A stretch of 64,000 nt of DNA. It comes from Desulfogranum mediterraneum DSM 13871. GTDB taxonomy: Bacteria > Desulfobacterota > Desulfobulbia > Desulfobulbales > Desulfobulbaceae. Shown one piece after another: positions 24,001 to 33,048 of this stretch (positions within the stretch are counted from its first letter, which is position 1; each line of letters opens with the position of its first letter). Under the pieces are notes generated by a model that was not told where the DNA came from, did no database searches, and saw nothing but the letters and a program-made list of their open reading frames with translations. Location: contig NZ_AUCW01000022.1 in the NCBI RefSeq assembly GCF_000429965.1, positions 1 through 64,000 on the forward strand, written 5' to 3'. The position numbers were made by a program, and so were the translations under genes.

Positions 24001-26055
24001 AGCACAGCCGAGCAGCTGGCCGGCGACCTCCAGTGGCCCAGGCTGATCAAACTCCTCCCTGCCCTGGAACAGGCGCTGCAACTGCTCCGGGAAGATGAGC
24101 CCAGCATCAAGAAGATCATTACCTCCATCAGCCGGTTGGCTGAACATTATCTGGATGAACAGGACTACTCCAAGGCCTATCAGATTGTCCATCTTGTCAA
24201 GACCTTCAGCTGTGCAGCCCCGGGCACCCTCAGCCATGCGGTTCAACAGCATGGCATCTCTGCCCTGGACCGAATAAGCTCCAGGAAGCTCCTGGAACAA
24301 CTGCTGGCAGACTTCCTCCATGGCTCTGAAAACAGTGAATATGCCGCCAACCTGCTCACCGACCTGGGGAAAAAATCCGTACGCCACCAGCTCCAGTACC
24401 TCATGGCCAGCGACAGCAAGAGTGAACGCAAGCAGTTGCTCAGCCTGATCCGGCAGAGTGGTCAAGGGGCGGGTGAGGTACTCATCGAACAACTGGAACA
24501 ACCCTCACCCTGGTATGTCTGCAGAAATATCATCCGCCTGCTGGGGGAAATCGGTCGCCCTTCCCTGCTGCCCGCCATGGCCTCCTTTACCGGCCATAGC
24601 GACCTCAGGGTTCAACAGGAGACCCTGAGCACAGCCGCCAAGCTGGGAGGCAAGGAGATTCAACCCTTTCTGGTTCAGGCCCTGGCCGCCGTGGATGATT
24701 CCCTCAAGGTACGGGTGGTCCACCAGATGAACAATTTTCCCGCTGCCTCCTATGTGGCTCCCCTCAGCGATATCCTGGAAGGCAGGCAGGTCGTGCAGCC
24801 GAAGAATAAACAGATCCTCCAGCTCGCCATCTGCCGGACCCTGGCCACCATCGGCTCCAAACGGGCCATACCGGCCCTGCAACATATTCTCAGGAGTAAA
24901 AACCTCCTGGGACGTCCTAACTATAGTGACGAACTCCGCAAGACCGCCAAGTATGCCCTGGATCGCCTCAGACGATCAGGAGATCCCGACAACCATCAAC
25001 CTTCTGTGACCACAAGCATGAGCGAACAGCAACCACCCCCCGCCCAGGATCAGGACCAGCCCCTCTCCATCCAGGAGGCAGAGGCTGCCCTCTTTCGCCT
25101 GGCTGAACAGGGGAAAACAGAAGAGGCCAAGAGAACACTCTTTGAACTGATCGTTGCCACGGCCAAGGCCGGCGACTTTGCCGATGCCGAACGCTTACGG
25201 GAACGGATCTACGAGATTGACCCCATGGCCCTGAGCGAAATCATTCGCTCAGGTGAGATTATTGAGCAGGAAAAGAGCGGCTCCATCAATGAGGAGGACC
25301 TCACCATCTGGGCTGAGCTCACCGATCAGCTGAGCAGCGAAGAGTTTCAGACCATCTACCACGAATTCCATGAGCAGATCTATGCCCCGGAGGAGAACAT
25401 CGTCAGCCAGGGCGACGAGAACGATGCGCTCTACTTTATCAACCAGGGAAGCATCAAGGTCTCCCATCAGGTAAACGAGAGGGAGATCTTCATCACCAGT
25501 CTGGGCCGCGGCGAACTCATCGGCGAAAATTTTTTCAGTCCCTCGGTCTGGACCATCAGTCTCACCGCCCTGACCGAAGTTCGGCTCTACAGCCTCAAAC
25601 AGCAGCAGCTCGACAAGTGGCTGGAACGCTTTCCCGGCCTGCGCGCTAAACTCAAGACCTTTTACGACCACTGCAACAAGGTTCCGGCCACCCTGAAGAA
25701 AAAACGGCTGGAACGCCGCCAGGATCAACGTTTTACCCTCTCCCGCAAGATCCAGGTGCAGCCCCTGGACAAACAGGACAAGGCCATCGGCCGCGGCTTC
25801 AGGGCTGAAATTGCCGATATATCCCGGGGAGGTCTCTCTTTTCTGATCCGAATCAGCAAACAGGAAAATGCCAGGCTCCTTTTAGGCAGAAGGCTGCAGG
25901 TCATCCTGCCGGTGGGCGGCAAGGCCAACTACCTCTACCTCAAGGGGCGCTCCATCGGGGTCCAGCCCCATGATGCCCTGACCAGTGACTACTCGGTGCA
26001 TTTTCAATTCGCGAGCCAGCTTGATCAGGAGAGTCTGCAACATATCTTAGGCTGA
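21091..26055 (+). CDS. Giant repeat protein with CRP-like and PilZ domains
   Basis: A 1654-residue protein. Start 21091 has GGTGAG seven bases upstream; ATG 21076 is possible. Residues about 1-170 form an unidentified N-terminal domain (FPLRIYTALRTMRLYPPTN). Residues about 345-870 contain three copies of a roughly 187-residue unit (ARQLLENP...REPQWSAPVLVEGISQA...). A Gln-rich charged linker follows, then HEAT-like helical repeats (about 1120-1300). Residues about 1415-1530 form a cyclic-nucleotide-binding (CRP-like) domain, GSIKVSH...GRGELIGE, in which the family's phosphate-binding Arg is replaced by Trp (SVWTISLTAL), so nucleotide binding is doubtful. A C-terminal PilZ domain carries RRQDQR and DISRGG, both needed for cyclic di-GMP. 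No membrane segment is seen. The family is not recognised; a large cytosolic signal scaffold is the best guess. Confidence 0.85.
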   Translation: MHSPPSRPPQESSQDLLEFPLRIYTALRTMRLYPPTNPQVIRTVDSAYQACKRLLDAQPEEDLSLALSGDTLLIAGQQLDEKDQNRPQIKGLITFLLRLNIHSLTFKQSFSGHQCSLLIEVLAQLFAQQEISVKLAELLAEKDIQSVHIDEKRYVAVHKGEQVVRDDQVGSGPGMPINDEELSQYILGHPIQAGSLGQISSHELEPFLEQLAAVSKHHQAPEELNATLLKALQGGEQDDGGDPSQANHELQASATSLAGLDPTLLNRLLAALPPSRQSEQVLNTTLEQLSPHQLNRLVGRLLNQLNQEQQEGEGEESAATGPDKRFIKRLLHSNRSREIKQSIARNADARQLLENPDTTLAQLPAHLLERLREPQWSAPVLVEGISQAMEPAADGQAVDPAAINRMLSHYEQLLDQNQQQQVAVQAGAQLAQLASGQGLALGNIMAQRFKGLFGEQLYSQLISQVSDELLDETIEHLDSKQLNRMVAMLSANIPLAVNREGDPDFTTLDDEALARLTKSSKGDEVRQAMTRTMDARQLLENPDISPEALPPHLRERLREPQWSAPVLVEGISQAMEPATESEAVDPAAINRMLSHYEQLLDQNQQQQVTVQAGAQLAQLAQLASGQGLALGNVLAQRFKGLFGEQLYSQLISQVSDELLDETIAHLDSKQLNRMVAMLSANIPLAVNREGDPNLTALDDEALARLTKSSRGNEVRQAMTRTMDARQLLENPDTSPERLPPHLRERLREPQWSAPVLVEGISQAVSPDRSADREQLNRLLANYDQLLSPNEQAQVAQLAGLQLADLEETELGLLLVRRFKGIFGKQLYSQIIEHLSDAQLGQLGQQLHRLATGLEELPADRSSEEISAAYNRLKQTAQQQKMRAVVDLHTKHTRQQEQQRQKRVQEGIQSLLAGEGEVLEQEELCQAIPETISRLLDDKESQSADNLLIQLAITLQSPSRQLRHNGAAALASTAEQLAGDLQWPRLIKLLPALEQALQLLREDEPSIKKIITSISRLAEHYLDEQDYSKAYQIVHLVKTFSCAAPGTLSHAVQQHGISALDRISSRKLLEQLLADFLHGSENSEYAANLLTDLGKKSVRHQLQYLMASDSKSERKQLLSLIRQSGQGAGEVLIEQLEQPSPWYVCRNIIRLLGEIGRPSLLPAMASFTGHSDLRVQQETLSTAAKLGGKEIQPFLVQALAAVDDSLKVRVVHQMNNFPAASYVAPLSDILEGRQVVQPKNKQILQLAICRTLATIGSKRAIPALQHILRSKNLLGRPNYSDELRKTAKYALDRLRRSGDPDNHQPSVTTSMSEQQPPPAQDQDQPLSIQEAEAALFRLAEQGKTEEAKRTLFELIVATAKAGDFADAERLRERIYEIDPMALSEIIRSGEIIEQEKSGSINEEDLTIWAELTDQLSSEEFQTIYHEFHEQIYAPEENIVSQGDENDALYFINQGSIKVSHQVNEREIFITSLGRGELIGENFFSPSVWTISLTALTEVRLYSLKQQQLDKWLERFPGLRAKLKTFYDHCNKVPATLKKKRLERRQDQRFTLSRKIQVQPLDKQDKAIGRGFRAEIADISRGGLSFLIRISKQENARLLLGRRLQVILPVGGKANYLYLKGRSIGVQPHDALTSDYSVHFQFASQLDQESLQHILG
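22132..23690 (+). repeat. Intragenic tandem repeats, 558- and 567-bp units
   Basis: Three in-phase units begin at gatgccagacagctcct (22132, 22690, 23257). The first two are nearly identical at DNA level over most of their length; the third diverges after the first 140 bp. Unit 2 is nine bases longer through an extra AQL triplet. The low divergence, including third codon positions, points to recent duplication or ongoing gene conversion. Confidence 0.92.
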
Positions 26056-26200
26056 GCCCCCACAGGCTGCCCCGGGTGGCGACACTCTCCGGAGTTTGCA
26101 CGCTCCTCCTGCACCGGCCCTCTTCCCGGTCAGGTCCATTTCTCCCCATGCCGCTTTAGCGGCCGAACAGAGCAGAAAAATATCACCCGGAGGTGCCTGT

Positions 26201-27973
26201 ATGTCGGATGCTGTCAGCGAATTCTACCAAAACGCCGTACCTGAAGCGCTCCTCAGCAACAAGGTCCTCAAGGCGCCCTGTCCCTTCTGTCGTCTCCAGG
26301 GGAAAGAAAAACCCGGTCAGTTGACGGTCTTCCTCAATGAAGAGAGCTTCTTTCACGGCTATTTCCAGTGTCAGAGCCGCTGCAGCCCGGGAGGATTCCC
26401 CCTCTCCTTTGCCCGGCAGCTGGGGCTGGATCTCCACACAGTTCCGGGCTACGACCCTGAGCGGGAATACCTGGGAGGCGAGGTTGATCTTCCCGTAAAA
26501 AACATCAACCAGGAGGTCATCGATTTTACGGAGAAGATGACCACTGAACTGCGCCAGAAGTTCGAGCGCTACGGCATCTCCCCCCAGGTATTGAGCGCCC
26601 TGCAGATCGGCTATAACGGCCGTTACCTGGTCTATCCCTATATCCAGAGCGACGGCAACTACTATGCCGCGCGCTGTGTCCACCCGGATAAGGCTGAAGA
26701 TGCCTTCTGGTACGGCAACGAGCAGTTCACCACCCCCAGGTTCCATCTGTTCAACCAACTGGAGATCCAACGCTGTGAAAACGGCGCCCTGATTCTGGTG
26801 GAGGGCGAACAGAGTCTGCTCACCCTCAAGGAACTTGGCCTGCCGGTCATTGCTCTCCCTGCAGCCTCTGACCTGGAGCAGCTTGATCCCCTCCACTTCC
26901 GGTGGATAGAGACCCTCTACCTCTGGGTCAACAACAGCGCCGAGTCCATGGCTGCTGCCCGCAACTTTGCCACCAGGACAGGCTACAAAGTCCGCCTGGT
27001 CCGCTGGCAGGAGAGCCAGCCCCGTGACTACTCCCTGCCGGCCATGGCCCATGAGTATGGTAGCCGCTTCCAGCACCAGGTCTTTGCCATGCTCCAAAAG
27101 GCCCGGGCCTTTTCTCCCTTTGCCACTCCGGAGCAGGAGTATCAGCACTTCAAAGAACGGCTCCACCGGGAGACAGAAAACAGCCTGACGGCTCCGCCCC
27201 CCGAGTTCCTTCGGCTCAGCCAGGCCCTGGGAGGTTTTAAGGGGATCAATATCATGGGCGGCACGCCCAAATCCGGAAAATCGTGTCTTTTCATCCAGCT
27301 CGCCTCAGAGCTTGCCCGACAAAAGAGAGCGGTGATCTACTATGACTTTGAAAACGGGAAGCAGAAGATCTACCAGCGTACCCTGGCGCGACTCAGTCGA
27401 CTGGCCGTGGGGCAACTGGCCGCTGGCGGTCTCGATGCAGAGGAGCAGCAACGCCTGGACCGTGCCCGCAAACAGCTGCAGGGATTGCTGCGCTGGTTCC
27501 GGGTGGTGAATGACCGCAAGTTGAGCCCGGAGACCATGCGCCGCCACATCGATTTTCTCCAACACGAGACCCGCAGCAACCATACCGTGGTGGTGGTGGA
27601 CAGCCTCCACAAGCTCCCGTTCAAGGATCTCAGCCAGCGCCGCTCGGGGATCGACGGCTGGCTACGCCAGATGGAAGCGATCCGCGACGAACAGAACGTC
27701 ACCTTTCTGGTCATCTCCGAGTTGACCCGGGGCCAGGACGGCCAGTTCGAGCGAGTTCCCCAGCTGGGCTCCTTCAAGGGCTCAGGGGACATTGCCTACT
27801 CTGCAGACAATGCCCTGGTGTTCCTGCCCCAGTGGGATCCCTTTGAGCAGAGCCCCCCGGCAACCAGATGCAACGATCTCTGGCTGGTTGCCAGTCGGGA
27901 GCAGCCCCCGGGGAAAATCAGCTCCTATCGACTGGACTACCCGTTCTGGGGATTTGTGGAGCTCTGCGAGTAG
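26201..27973 (+). CDS. Primase/helicase-like protein (zinc finger, Toprim-like, RecA-like ATPase)
   Basis: A 590-residue protein starting at 26201 (GGAGG upstream). Residues 25-70 hold CPFC and, after a beta-rich stretch, FQCQSRCSPGGFP, like the CHC2 zinc finger of DnaG-type primases. Residues about 195-260 (LILVEGEQSLLTLKELG, then LYLWVNNS) resemble a Toprim fold; the second acidic motif is weak. Residues about 340-585 form a RecA-like ATPase of the AAA_25/DnaB type: Walker A GGTPKSGKS, YYDFENG, and Walker B VVVVDSLHKL. This order resembles phage T7 gp4 or plasmid RepA-type helicases, yet no phage genes surround it. It follows the giant gene after 145 bp. Role unknown. Confidence 0.8.
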   Translation: MSDAVSEFYQNAVPEALLSNKVLKAPCPFCRLQGKEKPGQLTVFLNEESFFHGYFQCQSRCSPGGFPLSFARQLGLDLHTVPGYDPEREYLGGEVDLPVKNINQEVIDFTEKMTTELRQKFERYGISPQVLSALQIGYNGRYLVYPYIQSDGNYYAARCVHPDKAEDAFWYGNEQFTTPRFHLFNQLEIQRCENGALILVEGEQSLLTLKELGLPVIALPAASDLEQLDPLHFRWIETLYLWVNNSAESMAAARNFATRTGYKVRLVRWQESQPRDYSLPAMAHEYGSRFQHQVFAMLQKARAFSPFATPEQEYQHFKERLHRETENSLTAPPPEFLRLSQALGGFKGINIMGGTPKSGKSCLFIQLASELARQKRAVIYYDFENGKQKIYQRTLARLSRLAVGQLAAGGLDAEEQQRLDRARKQLQGLLRWFRVVNDRKLSPETMRRHIDFLQHETRSNHTVVVVDSLHKLPFKDLSQRRSGIDGWLRQMEAIRDEQNVTFLVISELTRGQDGQFERVPQLGSFKGSGDIAYSADNALVFLPQWDPFEQSPPATRCNDLWLVASREQPPGKISSYRLDYPFWGFVELCE

Positions 27974-27990
27974 CCCGCCCCTGGGAGAGC

Positions 27991-29325
27991 TCAGCCCCTG
28001 GCGGAGAGGCTCTCCTGCCACGACTCCAGCAGTTCCAGGGCCAGCTTGGCCCGGAAAGGGCCCCGCTCCTTTTTGCGCATCTTCTGCCTGAGTGGAGGAA
28101 AGAGGCCGAAGTTGACGTTGCTGGGCTGAAAATGGCCGGCATCGGAGGCGGTGAGGTGTCGCACCAGGGCCCCCAGGGCGGTGGCCGCAGGTGGTGGCGG
28201 AGTTGGAGCGCCCCCCAGTGCCAGGGCCGCGGTATTGATCCCTGCCAACAACCCCATGGCCGCACTCTCCACATACCCCTCCACACCGGATAACTGGCCG
28301 GCAATAAAGAGGCCGGGCCGCTCTAAGAGCTGGAGAGAAGGGTCAAGCAGTTTGGGGGCACAGATAAAGGTATTACGATGGATCGATCCCAGGCGCAGGA
28401 ATTCGGCCTGCTCCAGTCCTGGAATGGTCCGGAAAACCTCCTGCTGGGCGCCATAGCTCAGCTTGGTCTGGAAACCGACCATATTGTAACTGGTCTCCTC
28501 CCTATTCTCCGCCCGCAGCTGGATCACGGCATGGGGCATCTCACCGCTTTCCGGGTGGGCAAGGCCCACTGGCTTCATCGGTCCGAACCGCAGGGTCTCC
28601 GGCCCCCTGGCGGCCATCACCTCGATGGGCAGACAGCCTTCAAAATATTTCGCCTCTTCAAAATCCTTCAAGGGAACCGTTGGCGCCGCCATCAACCGGG
28701 CCAGAAAGGCGGTATACTCCTCTTCGCTCAGGGGGCAGTTGAGATAATCCCCGGGTGTGTCATCATCCCAACGGGACTTGCGATAGATCTTGGCCCGGTC
28801 AAGGCTGTCCGCGTCGATGATGGGAGCAATGGCGTCATAGAAGGCCAGGTTGTCCTTGCTGATGCGCTGCAACTCTTCTGCCATGGCTGCCGAGGTCAGG
28901 GGACCGGTGGCCAGGATGACCGGAGCCTGCTCCGAGGCCTGGGGCAGGCTGGTTACCTCCTGACGACGGATCTCGATGGCCGGATGGGCCTCCAGGGCCC
29001 GGGTGATATGGGCGGCAAAGCCCTGTCGATCCACGGCCAGGGCCTTGCCCGCCGGTACTGCCGTGGCAGCGGCGGCCTCCATGACCAGGGAGTCCAGGCG
29101 CCGCATCTCCTCCTTGAGCAGGCCCACCGCCGAATTCAGGCCATCGGCTCGCAGGGAGTTGGAACAGACCAGCTCTGCCAGGGCCTCGGATTCATGGGCC
29201 GGGCTGAATCGATGGGGCTTCATCTCATAGAGCACCACGGAGGCCCCCCGTGCTGCCGCCTGCCAGGCAGCCTCACAGCCGGCCAAACCGCCGCCGATGA
29301 TGGTAATGGTCGTATTGTCTTTCAC
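27991..29325 (-). CDS. trmFO: Methylenetetrahydrofolate--tRNA-(uracil-5-)-methyltransferase TrmFO
   Basis: TrmFO makes 5-methyluridine at position 54 of tRNA using methylenetetrahydrofolate as carbon donor and FADH2 as reductant, in place of the SAM-dependent TrmA. The 444-residue protein begins with the dinucleotide-binding [18 protein letters not shown], then the diagnostic [22 protein letters not shown] and [14 protein letters not shown]. The conserved Cys in CSNSL and the [13 protein letters not shown] segment fit. It converges with the primase-like gene 17 bases away. Seven bases separate its start from the 3D-domain gene upstream. Confidence 0.96.
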   Translation of the reverse strand: MKDNTTITIIGGGLAGCEAAWQAAARGASVVLYEMKPHRFSPAHESEALAELVCSNSLRADGLNSAVGLLKEEMRRLDSLVMEAAAATAVPAGKALAVDRQGFAAHITRALEAHPAIEIRRQEVTSLPQASEQAPVILATGPLTSAAMAEELQRISKDNLAFYDAIAPIIDADSLDRAKIYRKSRWDDDTPGDYLNCPLSEEEYTAFLARLMAAPTVPLKDFEEAKYFEGCLPIEVMAARGPETLRFGPMKPVGLAHPESGEMPHAVIQLRAENREETSYNMVGFQTKLSYGAQQEVFRTIPGLEQAEFLRLGSIHRNTFICAPKLLDPSLQLLERPGLFIAGQLSGVEGYVESAAMGLLAGINTAALALGGAPTPPPPAATALGALVRHLTASDAGHFQPSNVNFGLFPPLRQKMRKKERGPFRAKLALELLESWQESLSARG

Positions 29326-29332
29326 GTCTTGT

Positions 29333-29860
29333 TCACCAATCTATTTGTACTTCAAGATGTTTGCGGCCCCACTGCAGGGCCTCTCCATGGGACTCAAAGT
29401 AGAGATCCAAGCGCGTCGGCCCCTGGATGGCCCCTCCCCGGTCGGTGACCACCCCCCAGCCATAGCCCGGGATATGTATCCGGGTGCCGAATGGGTAGTA
29501 GTCGGTATCTGCAGCCAGGGTGCCGTCACGCTGACTCCATAACCAGGGAAAGATGAGCCGCACCGGGATCATCCAGGGGTGGGTCAGGCTGTCCAGAGAG
29601 AGAAGGCCGGCCTGGGGCTCCACAGGCACGGTGTTTGCCGCGGTCTTTCCGCTATAGGGTGCGCCCCTGCGTGATCCTGCACTCACATACCTGTTCCAGA
29701 AGTCGAGTTTCAAGAACAGCCACCTCCCCCGCTCCCAGGAGCAGCAGGCGCCGCAGCCGCAGTAGGCGGTGGTTTCCATCACCCTGGTCTGGTAGCCTGT
29801 ACAGCTACAGAGACCAAGGACAACAACCAGCAGGATCGAGCAGACAGAGATATGGCGCAT
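29333..29860 (-). CDS. 3D-domain lipoprotein (putative murein hydrolase)
   Basis: A 175-residue protein with a lipoprotein-like leader ([10 protein letters not shown], probable lipidated Cys20) followed by [11 protein letters not shown] and a C-terminal 3D domain: [27 protein letters not shown]...[15 protein letters not shown]. The 3D domain, with its conserved aspartates, is shared by MltA- and YabE/YuiC-type enzymes that cut glycan strands of peptidoglycan. Start 29860 gives a proper signal peptide, but the nine-T tail of the upstream terminator stands directly before this ATG, leaving no Shine-Dalgarno site. The only upstream alternative is a TTG at 29905 inside the terminator hairpin, giving a poor leader. 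Confidence 0.82.
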   Translation of the reverse strand: MRHISVCSILLVVVLGLCSCTGYQTRVMETTAYCGCGACCSWERGRWLFLKLDFWNRYVSAGSRRGAPYSGKTAANTVPVEPQAGLLSLDSLTHPWMIPVRLIFPWLWSQRDGTLAADTDYYPFGTRIHIPGYGWGVVTDRGGAIQGPTRLDLYFESHGEALQWGRKHLEVQIDW

Positions 29861-29896
29861 AAAAAAAAAGGGCAGAATGGTATGCTCACTCTGCCC
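29861..29896 (-). terminator. Intrinsic terminator after ahcY
   Basis: On the minus strand GGGCAGA (29896-29890) pairs with TCTGCCC (29876-29870) across a 13-nt loop and is followed by nine T (29869-29861). It lies 31 bp past the ahcY stop and its T-run touches the ATG of the 3D-domain gene. Confidence 0.9.
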
Positions 29897-29927
29897 TGTA
29901 CCCAAAAAAATGGAAAAAAAAGACCCG

Positions 29928-31214
29928 TTAATACCGATAGTAATCCGGCTTAAAGGGACCGCTCACCGCTACCCCGATGTAGTCGGCCTGCTCCTGGGTC
30001 AACTCGGTCAAAGTGGCACCGATCTTCTGAAGATGAAGACTGGCCACCTTCTCATCCAACTGCTTGGGCAGGAAGTAGACCTGGTTCTCATACTGCTGAT
30101 GATTCTGCCACAGTTCCATCTGGGCGAGCACCTGATTGGTAAAGGAGTTACTCATCACAAAGCTGGGATGACCGGTGGCGCAGCCCAGATTGACCAGCCG
30201 TCCCTCTGCCAGGATGATCAGCCGCTTCCCATCGGGGAAGATCACGTGGTCCACCTGGGGCTTGATGTTCTCCCAGGTCAGTTCGCGCAGACTGGCGATA
30301 TCAATCTCCGAGTCAAAGTGACCGATGTTACAGACAATGGCCTGATCCTTCATCATGTCCATGTGATGACGGTTGATCACCCGGAGGTTACCGGTACAGG
30401 TGACGAAGATCTCACCCACCTTTGCGGCCTCCTCCATGGTCACCACCCGGTAGCCTTCCATGGCCGCCTGCAGGGCACAGATCGGATCGATCTCGGTGAC
30501 CAGGACCGTGGCTCCCATCCCCCGGAAGGCCTGGGCACAACCCTTGCCCACATCTCCGTAGCCGGCGACCACGGCAATCTTGCCGGCCACCATCACATCG
30601 GTGGCCCGCTTGATGCCGTCCAGCAGGGACTCGCGACAACCATAGAGGTTGTCAAATTTTGATTTGGTCACCGAGTCATTGACGTTGAAGGCCGGGGCCA
30701 GCAGACTGCTGTCATTGGCCATCTCGTTGAGGCGCAGTACCCCGGTGGTGGTCTCCTCGGAGATCCCCCTGATCTCCTCCATCAGCTCAGGATACTTCTG
30801 ATGCATCACCAGGGTCAGGTCGCCGCCGTCATCCAGGATCATGTTGGGGCGCCAGTTCTCCGGGCCAAAGATGGTCTGTTCGATACACCACCAGAACTCC
30901 TCCTCGGTCTCTCCCTTCCAGGCAAAGGTGGGGATACCGGCGCCGGCCATGGCGGCAGCGGCATGATCCTGGGTGGAGAAGATATTACAGGATGACCAGC
31001 GCAGCTCGGCACCCAGGGCAACCAGGGTCTCCATCAGCACGGCGGTCTGGATGGTCATATGGAGGCAACCGGCAATCCGGGCACCGGCCAGGGGCTGCTG
31101 GGCTGCAAACTCCTCGCGCAGGGCCATCAGGCCGGGCATCTCGGTCTCGGCAATGGCAATTTCCTTGCGGCCCCAATCGGCCAGGTTCATATCGGCTACT
31201 TTATAATCGGTCAT
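29928..31214 (-). CDS. ahcY: Adenosylhomocysteinase
   Basis: AhcY splits S-adenosylhomocysteine into adenosine and homocysteine with bound NAD, clearing the inhibitor formed by methyltransferases. The 428-residue protein carries [31 protein letters not shown], the NAD-binding [16 protein letters not shown], and the C-terminal KPDYYRY tail that contributes to the neighbouring subunit's NAD site. It follows metK by 55 bp with no terminator between, so the two form a SAM-cycle operon, and it is followed by an intrinsic terminator. Confidence 0.97.
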   Translation of the reverse strand: MTDYKVADMNLADWGRKEIAIAETEMPGLMALREEFAAQQPLAGARIAGCLHMTIQTAVLMETLVALGAELRWSSCNIFSTQDHAAAAMAGAGIPTFAWKGETEEEFWWCIEQTIFGPENWRPNMILDDGGDLTLVMHQKYPELMEEIRGISEETTTGVLRLNEMANDSSLLAPAFNVNDSVTKSKFDNLYGCRESLLDGIKRATDVMVAGKIAVVAGYGDVGKGCAQAFRGMGATVLVTEIDPICALQAAMEGYRVVTMEEAAKVGEIFVTCTGNLRVINRHHMDMMKDQAIVCNIGHFDSEIDIASLRELTWENIKPQVDHVIFPDGKRLIILAEGRLVNLGCATGHPSFVMSNSFTNQVLAQMELWQNHQQYENQVYFLPKQLDEKVASLHLQKIGATLTELTQEQADYIGVAVSGPFKPDYYRY

Positions 31215-31269
31215 GCTCTACTCCTGCACTCCCCGGAGGGGGCGTACTCAAATTGTGGATAAATGGGGC

Positions 31270-32433
31270 TTACAGTCCGGCGGCCGCTTTCAAGGCCTCT
31301 ACCTGATCGGTTCGTTCCCAGGTAAACTCTGCCAGTTCCCGACCGAAATGACCATAGGCCGCGGTCTTCCTGTAGATGGGCCGTAACAGATTCAGGTGCT
31401 GGACAATGGCCTTGGGCCGCAGGTCAAAGACCTGGCCGACAATACGCACCAGCTCCGCCTCGCTGACCTTACCGGTGCCAAAGGTCTTCACATTGATGGA
31501 GACCGGTCGGGAGATGCCGATGGCGTAGGCCACCTGCACCTCCACCTCACTGGCCAGGCCGGCGGCCACGATATTCTTGGCCACGTAGCGGCCCATGTAG
31601 GAGGAGGAACGGTCGACCTTGGATGGATCCTTGCCGGAAAAGGCCCCACCGCCGTGGGAGCCCCGACCACCGTAGGAGTCGACGATGATCTTTCTGCCGG
31701 TGATCCCGCAGTCACCCACTGGTCCGCCGATAACGAAACGGCCCGTGGGGTTGATGAAGTACTTGGTATCGGCATCGATCATTGCCGCAGGCAGGATGGG
31801 CTTGATGATCTCTTCCATCACGCCTTCCTTCAGATCGGCATAGTTGACCTCAGGGCTGTGCTGGGTGGAGAGGACCACGGCCTCCACCCGCTTGGCCACA
31901 TTATCTTCGTACTCGATGGTCACCTGACTCTTGGCATCGGGACGCAGCCAGGGCAACACCCCGGCCTTGCGCACCTCGGCCTGACGCTTGACCAGGAGGT
32001 GGGAGTAGGTGATGGGCATGGGCATCAGCACCTCGGTCTCATCACAGGCATAGCCAAACATCAATCCCTGATCACCGGCGCCCTGATCCAGATCAAGGCC
32101 GCTGCCCTCATCCACGCCCACCGCGATATCGGCAGACTGCTTATCGATGGAGGTCATCACCGCGCATGACTGCCAGTCAAAGCCCATATCCGAAGAGTTG
32201 TAGCCGATCTCCCGAATGGTCTGACGCACGATATCAGGCATATCCACCCAGGCCGAGGTGGTAATCTCTCCGGCAATGAGGGCCATGCCGGTGGTCACCA
32301 GACTTTCACAGGCCACCCGGGCGTGTTGGTCCTGTTCGAGGATGGCATCAAGGATGGCATCAGAGATCTGATCGGCAACCTTGTCAGGATGGCCTTCAGA
32401 TACCGACTCTGAGGTAAAAAGATGATTTGACAT
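31270..32433 (-). CDS. metK: S-adenosylmethionine synthetase
   Basis: MetK makes S-adenosylmethionine from methionine and ATP. The 387-residue protein starts [28 protein letters not shown], with [12 protein letters not shown] and [16 protein letters not shown] as ATP- and metal-binding signatures. AAGGAA stands nine bases ahead of the ATG. It is first in the metK-ahcY operon and is preceded by an unusually long, GC-rich and foldable leader that could sense SAM-cycle metabolites. Confidence 0.97.
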   Translation of the reverse strand: MSNHLFTSESVSEGHPDKVADQISDAILDAILEQDQHARVACESLVTTGMALIAGEITTSAWVDMPDIVRQTIREIGYNSSDMGFDWQSCAVMTSIDKQSADIAVGVDEGSGLDLDQGAGDQGLMFGYACDETEVLMPMPITYSHLLVKRQAEVRKAGVLPWLRPDAKSQVTIEYEDNVAKRVEAVVLSTQHSPEVNYADLKEGVMEEIIKPILPAAMIDADTKYFINPTGRFVIGGPVGDCGITGRKIIVDSYGGRGSHGGGAFSGKDPSKVDRSSSYMGRYVAKNIVAAGLASEVEVQVAYAIGISRPVSINVKTFGTGKVSEAELVRIVGQVFDLRPKAIVQHLNLLRPIYRKTAAYGHFGRELAEFTWERTDQVEALKAAAGL

Positions 32434-32523
32434 AGAGATATGTTCCTTACAGTTTAAAGAAAAGTATGGTGAAGATGATGATAGTATTAATCAGGTTCGA
32501 AGAGGCGTCTGCGGCGGCAGCTC

Positions 32524-32657
32524 ACCCGGGGGGTTGGGCTGTCGCGGAGCTACAGCCGCGCCTGCAGGGGATACCTGTTACAGGTACAGTAGAGCAAGAG
32601 GGTCCCGCCTTCTTCCCCTACCCCTTGCCGCCGGCAGCCTGCAGCTGCTCCCCGGGT
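32524..32657 (-). ncRNA. Structured 5' leader of metK-ahcY, candidate riboswitch-like RNA
   Basis: On the transcribed (minus) strand an 8-bp closing stem ACCCGGGG/CCCCGGGU (32657-32650 with 32531-32524) encloses a possible CUGCAGG/CCUGCAG helix and two hairpins: UACCUG/CAGGUA (32586-32572) and GGCUGU/ACAGCC (32557-32537). GCAGCU just inside the 5' strand can pair with AGCUGC just outside the 3' strand, giving a pseudoknot-like layout. Gene context suggests a SAM or SAH sensor, but conserved cores of known SAM and SAH riboswitches were not matched. Confidence 0.35.
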
Positions 32658-32859
32658 CTGAGAAAATACAGCTGCAAATGATCTCAAGATTTCAGCTGAA
32701 ACGACCCTATAGCTCTACCTGCATCTCAAAAAAAACTCAACCCCAATGCGCAGCTTAGGCGAAAATAATCTGTCTGGGTAGAAAAGGCGCTGCAGAACCC
32801 GCTCCTGGCCATGATTCGGTGACGATCCCTGGTGCCTGGCCAACTGGAAGAGTACAGGC

Positions 32860-32994
32860 CACCTTGCAAGATTGCCTTTTCTTCCTATCTTTGCGTTATG
32901 GTGAAAATTGTACCCTCGGAATAGGTATCATATGCCTGGGATACAAGTTTCCCCATGCCTTGAGCTTGATCGAAAAATCTCATTTTTCAAGGTA
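32860..32994 (-). repeat. Dispersed 135-bp intergenic element, copy D
   Basis: The reverse complement aligns along its full length with 55827-55961: shared blocks include tgaaaaat.agattt, caaggc.tggggaa, tattccgagg.tacaat and cataacgc. Imperfect terminal inverted repeats are TACCTTGAAAA at one end and a CTTGCAAGGTG-like end at the other. It lies between the metK leader and the DUF362 gene and has no coding capacity. Confidence 0.85.
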
Positions 32995-33048
32995 CCCTAA
33001 AGTTTATCAGGCCAAGGTACATTGATGCCACCACCGAATTCCGCAGGC

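Noticed and set aside
32524-32657. A canonical SAH riboswitch ahead of metK
   Set aside because: Overall topology is reminiscent and a CAGGCGCGG segment is close to the conserved CAGGCUCGG, but the other conserved core sequences do not align; reported only as a structured leader.
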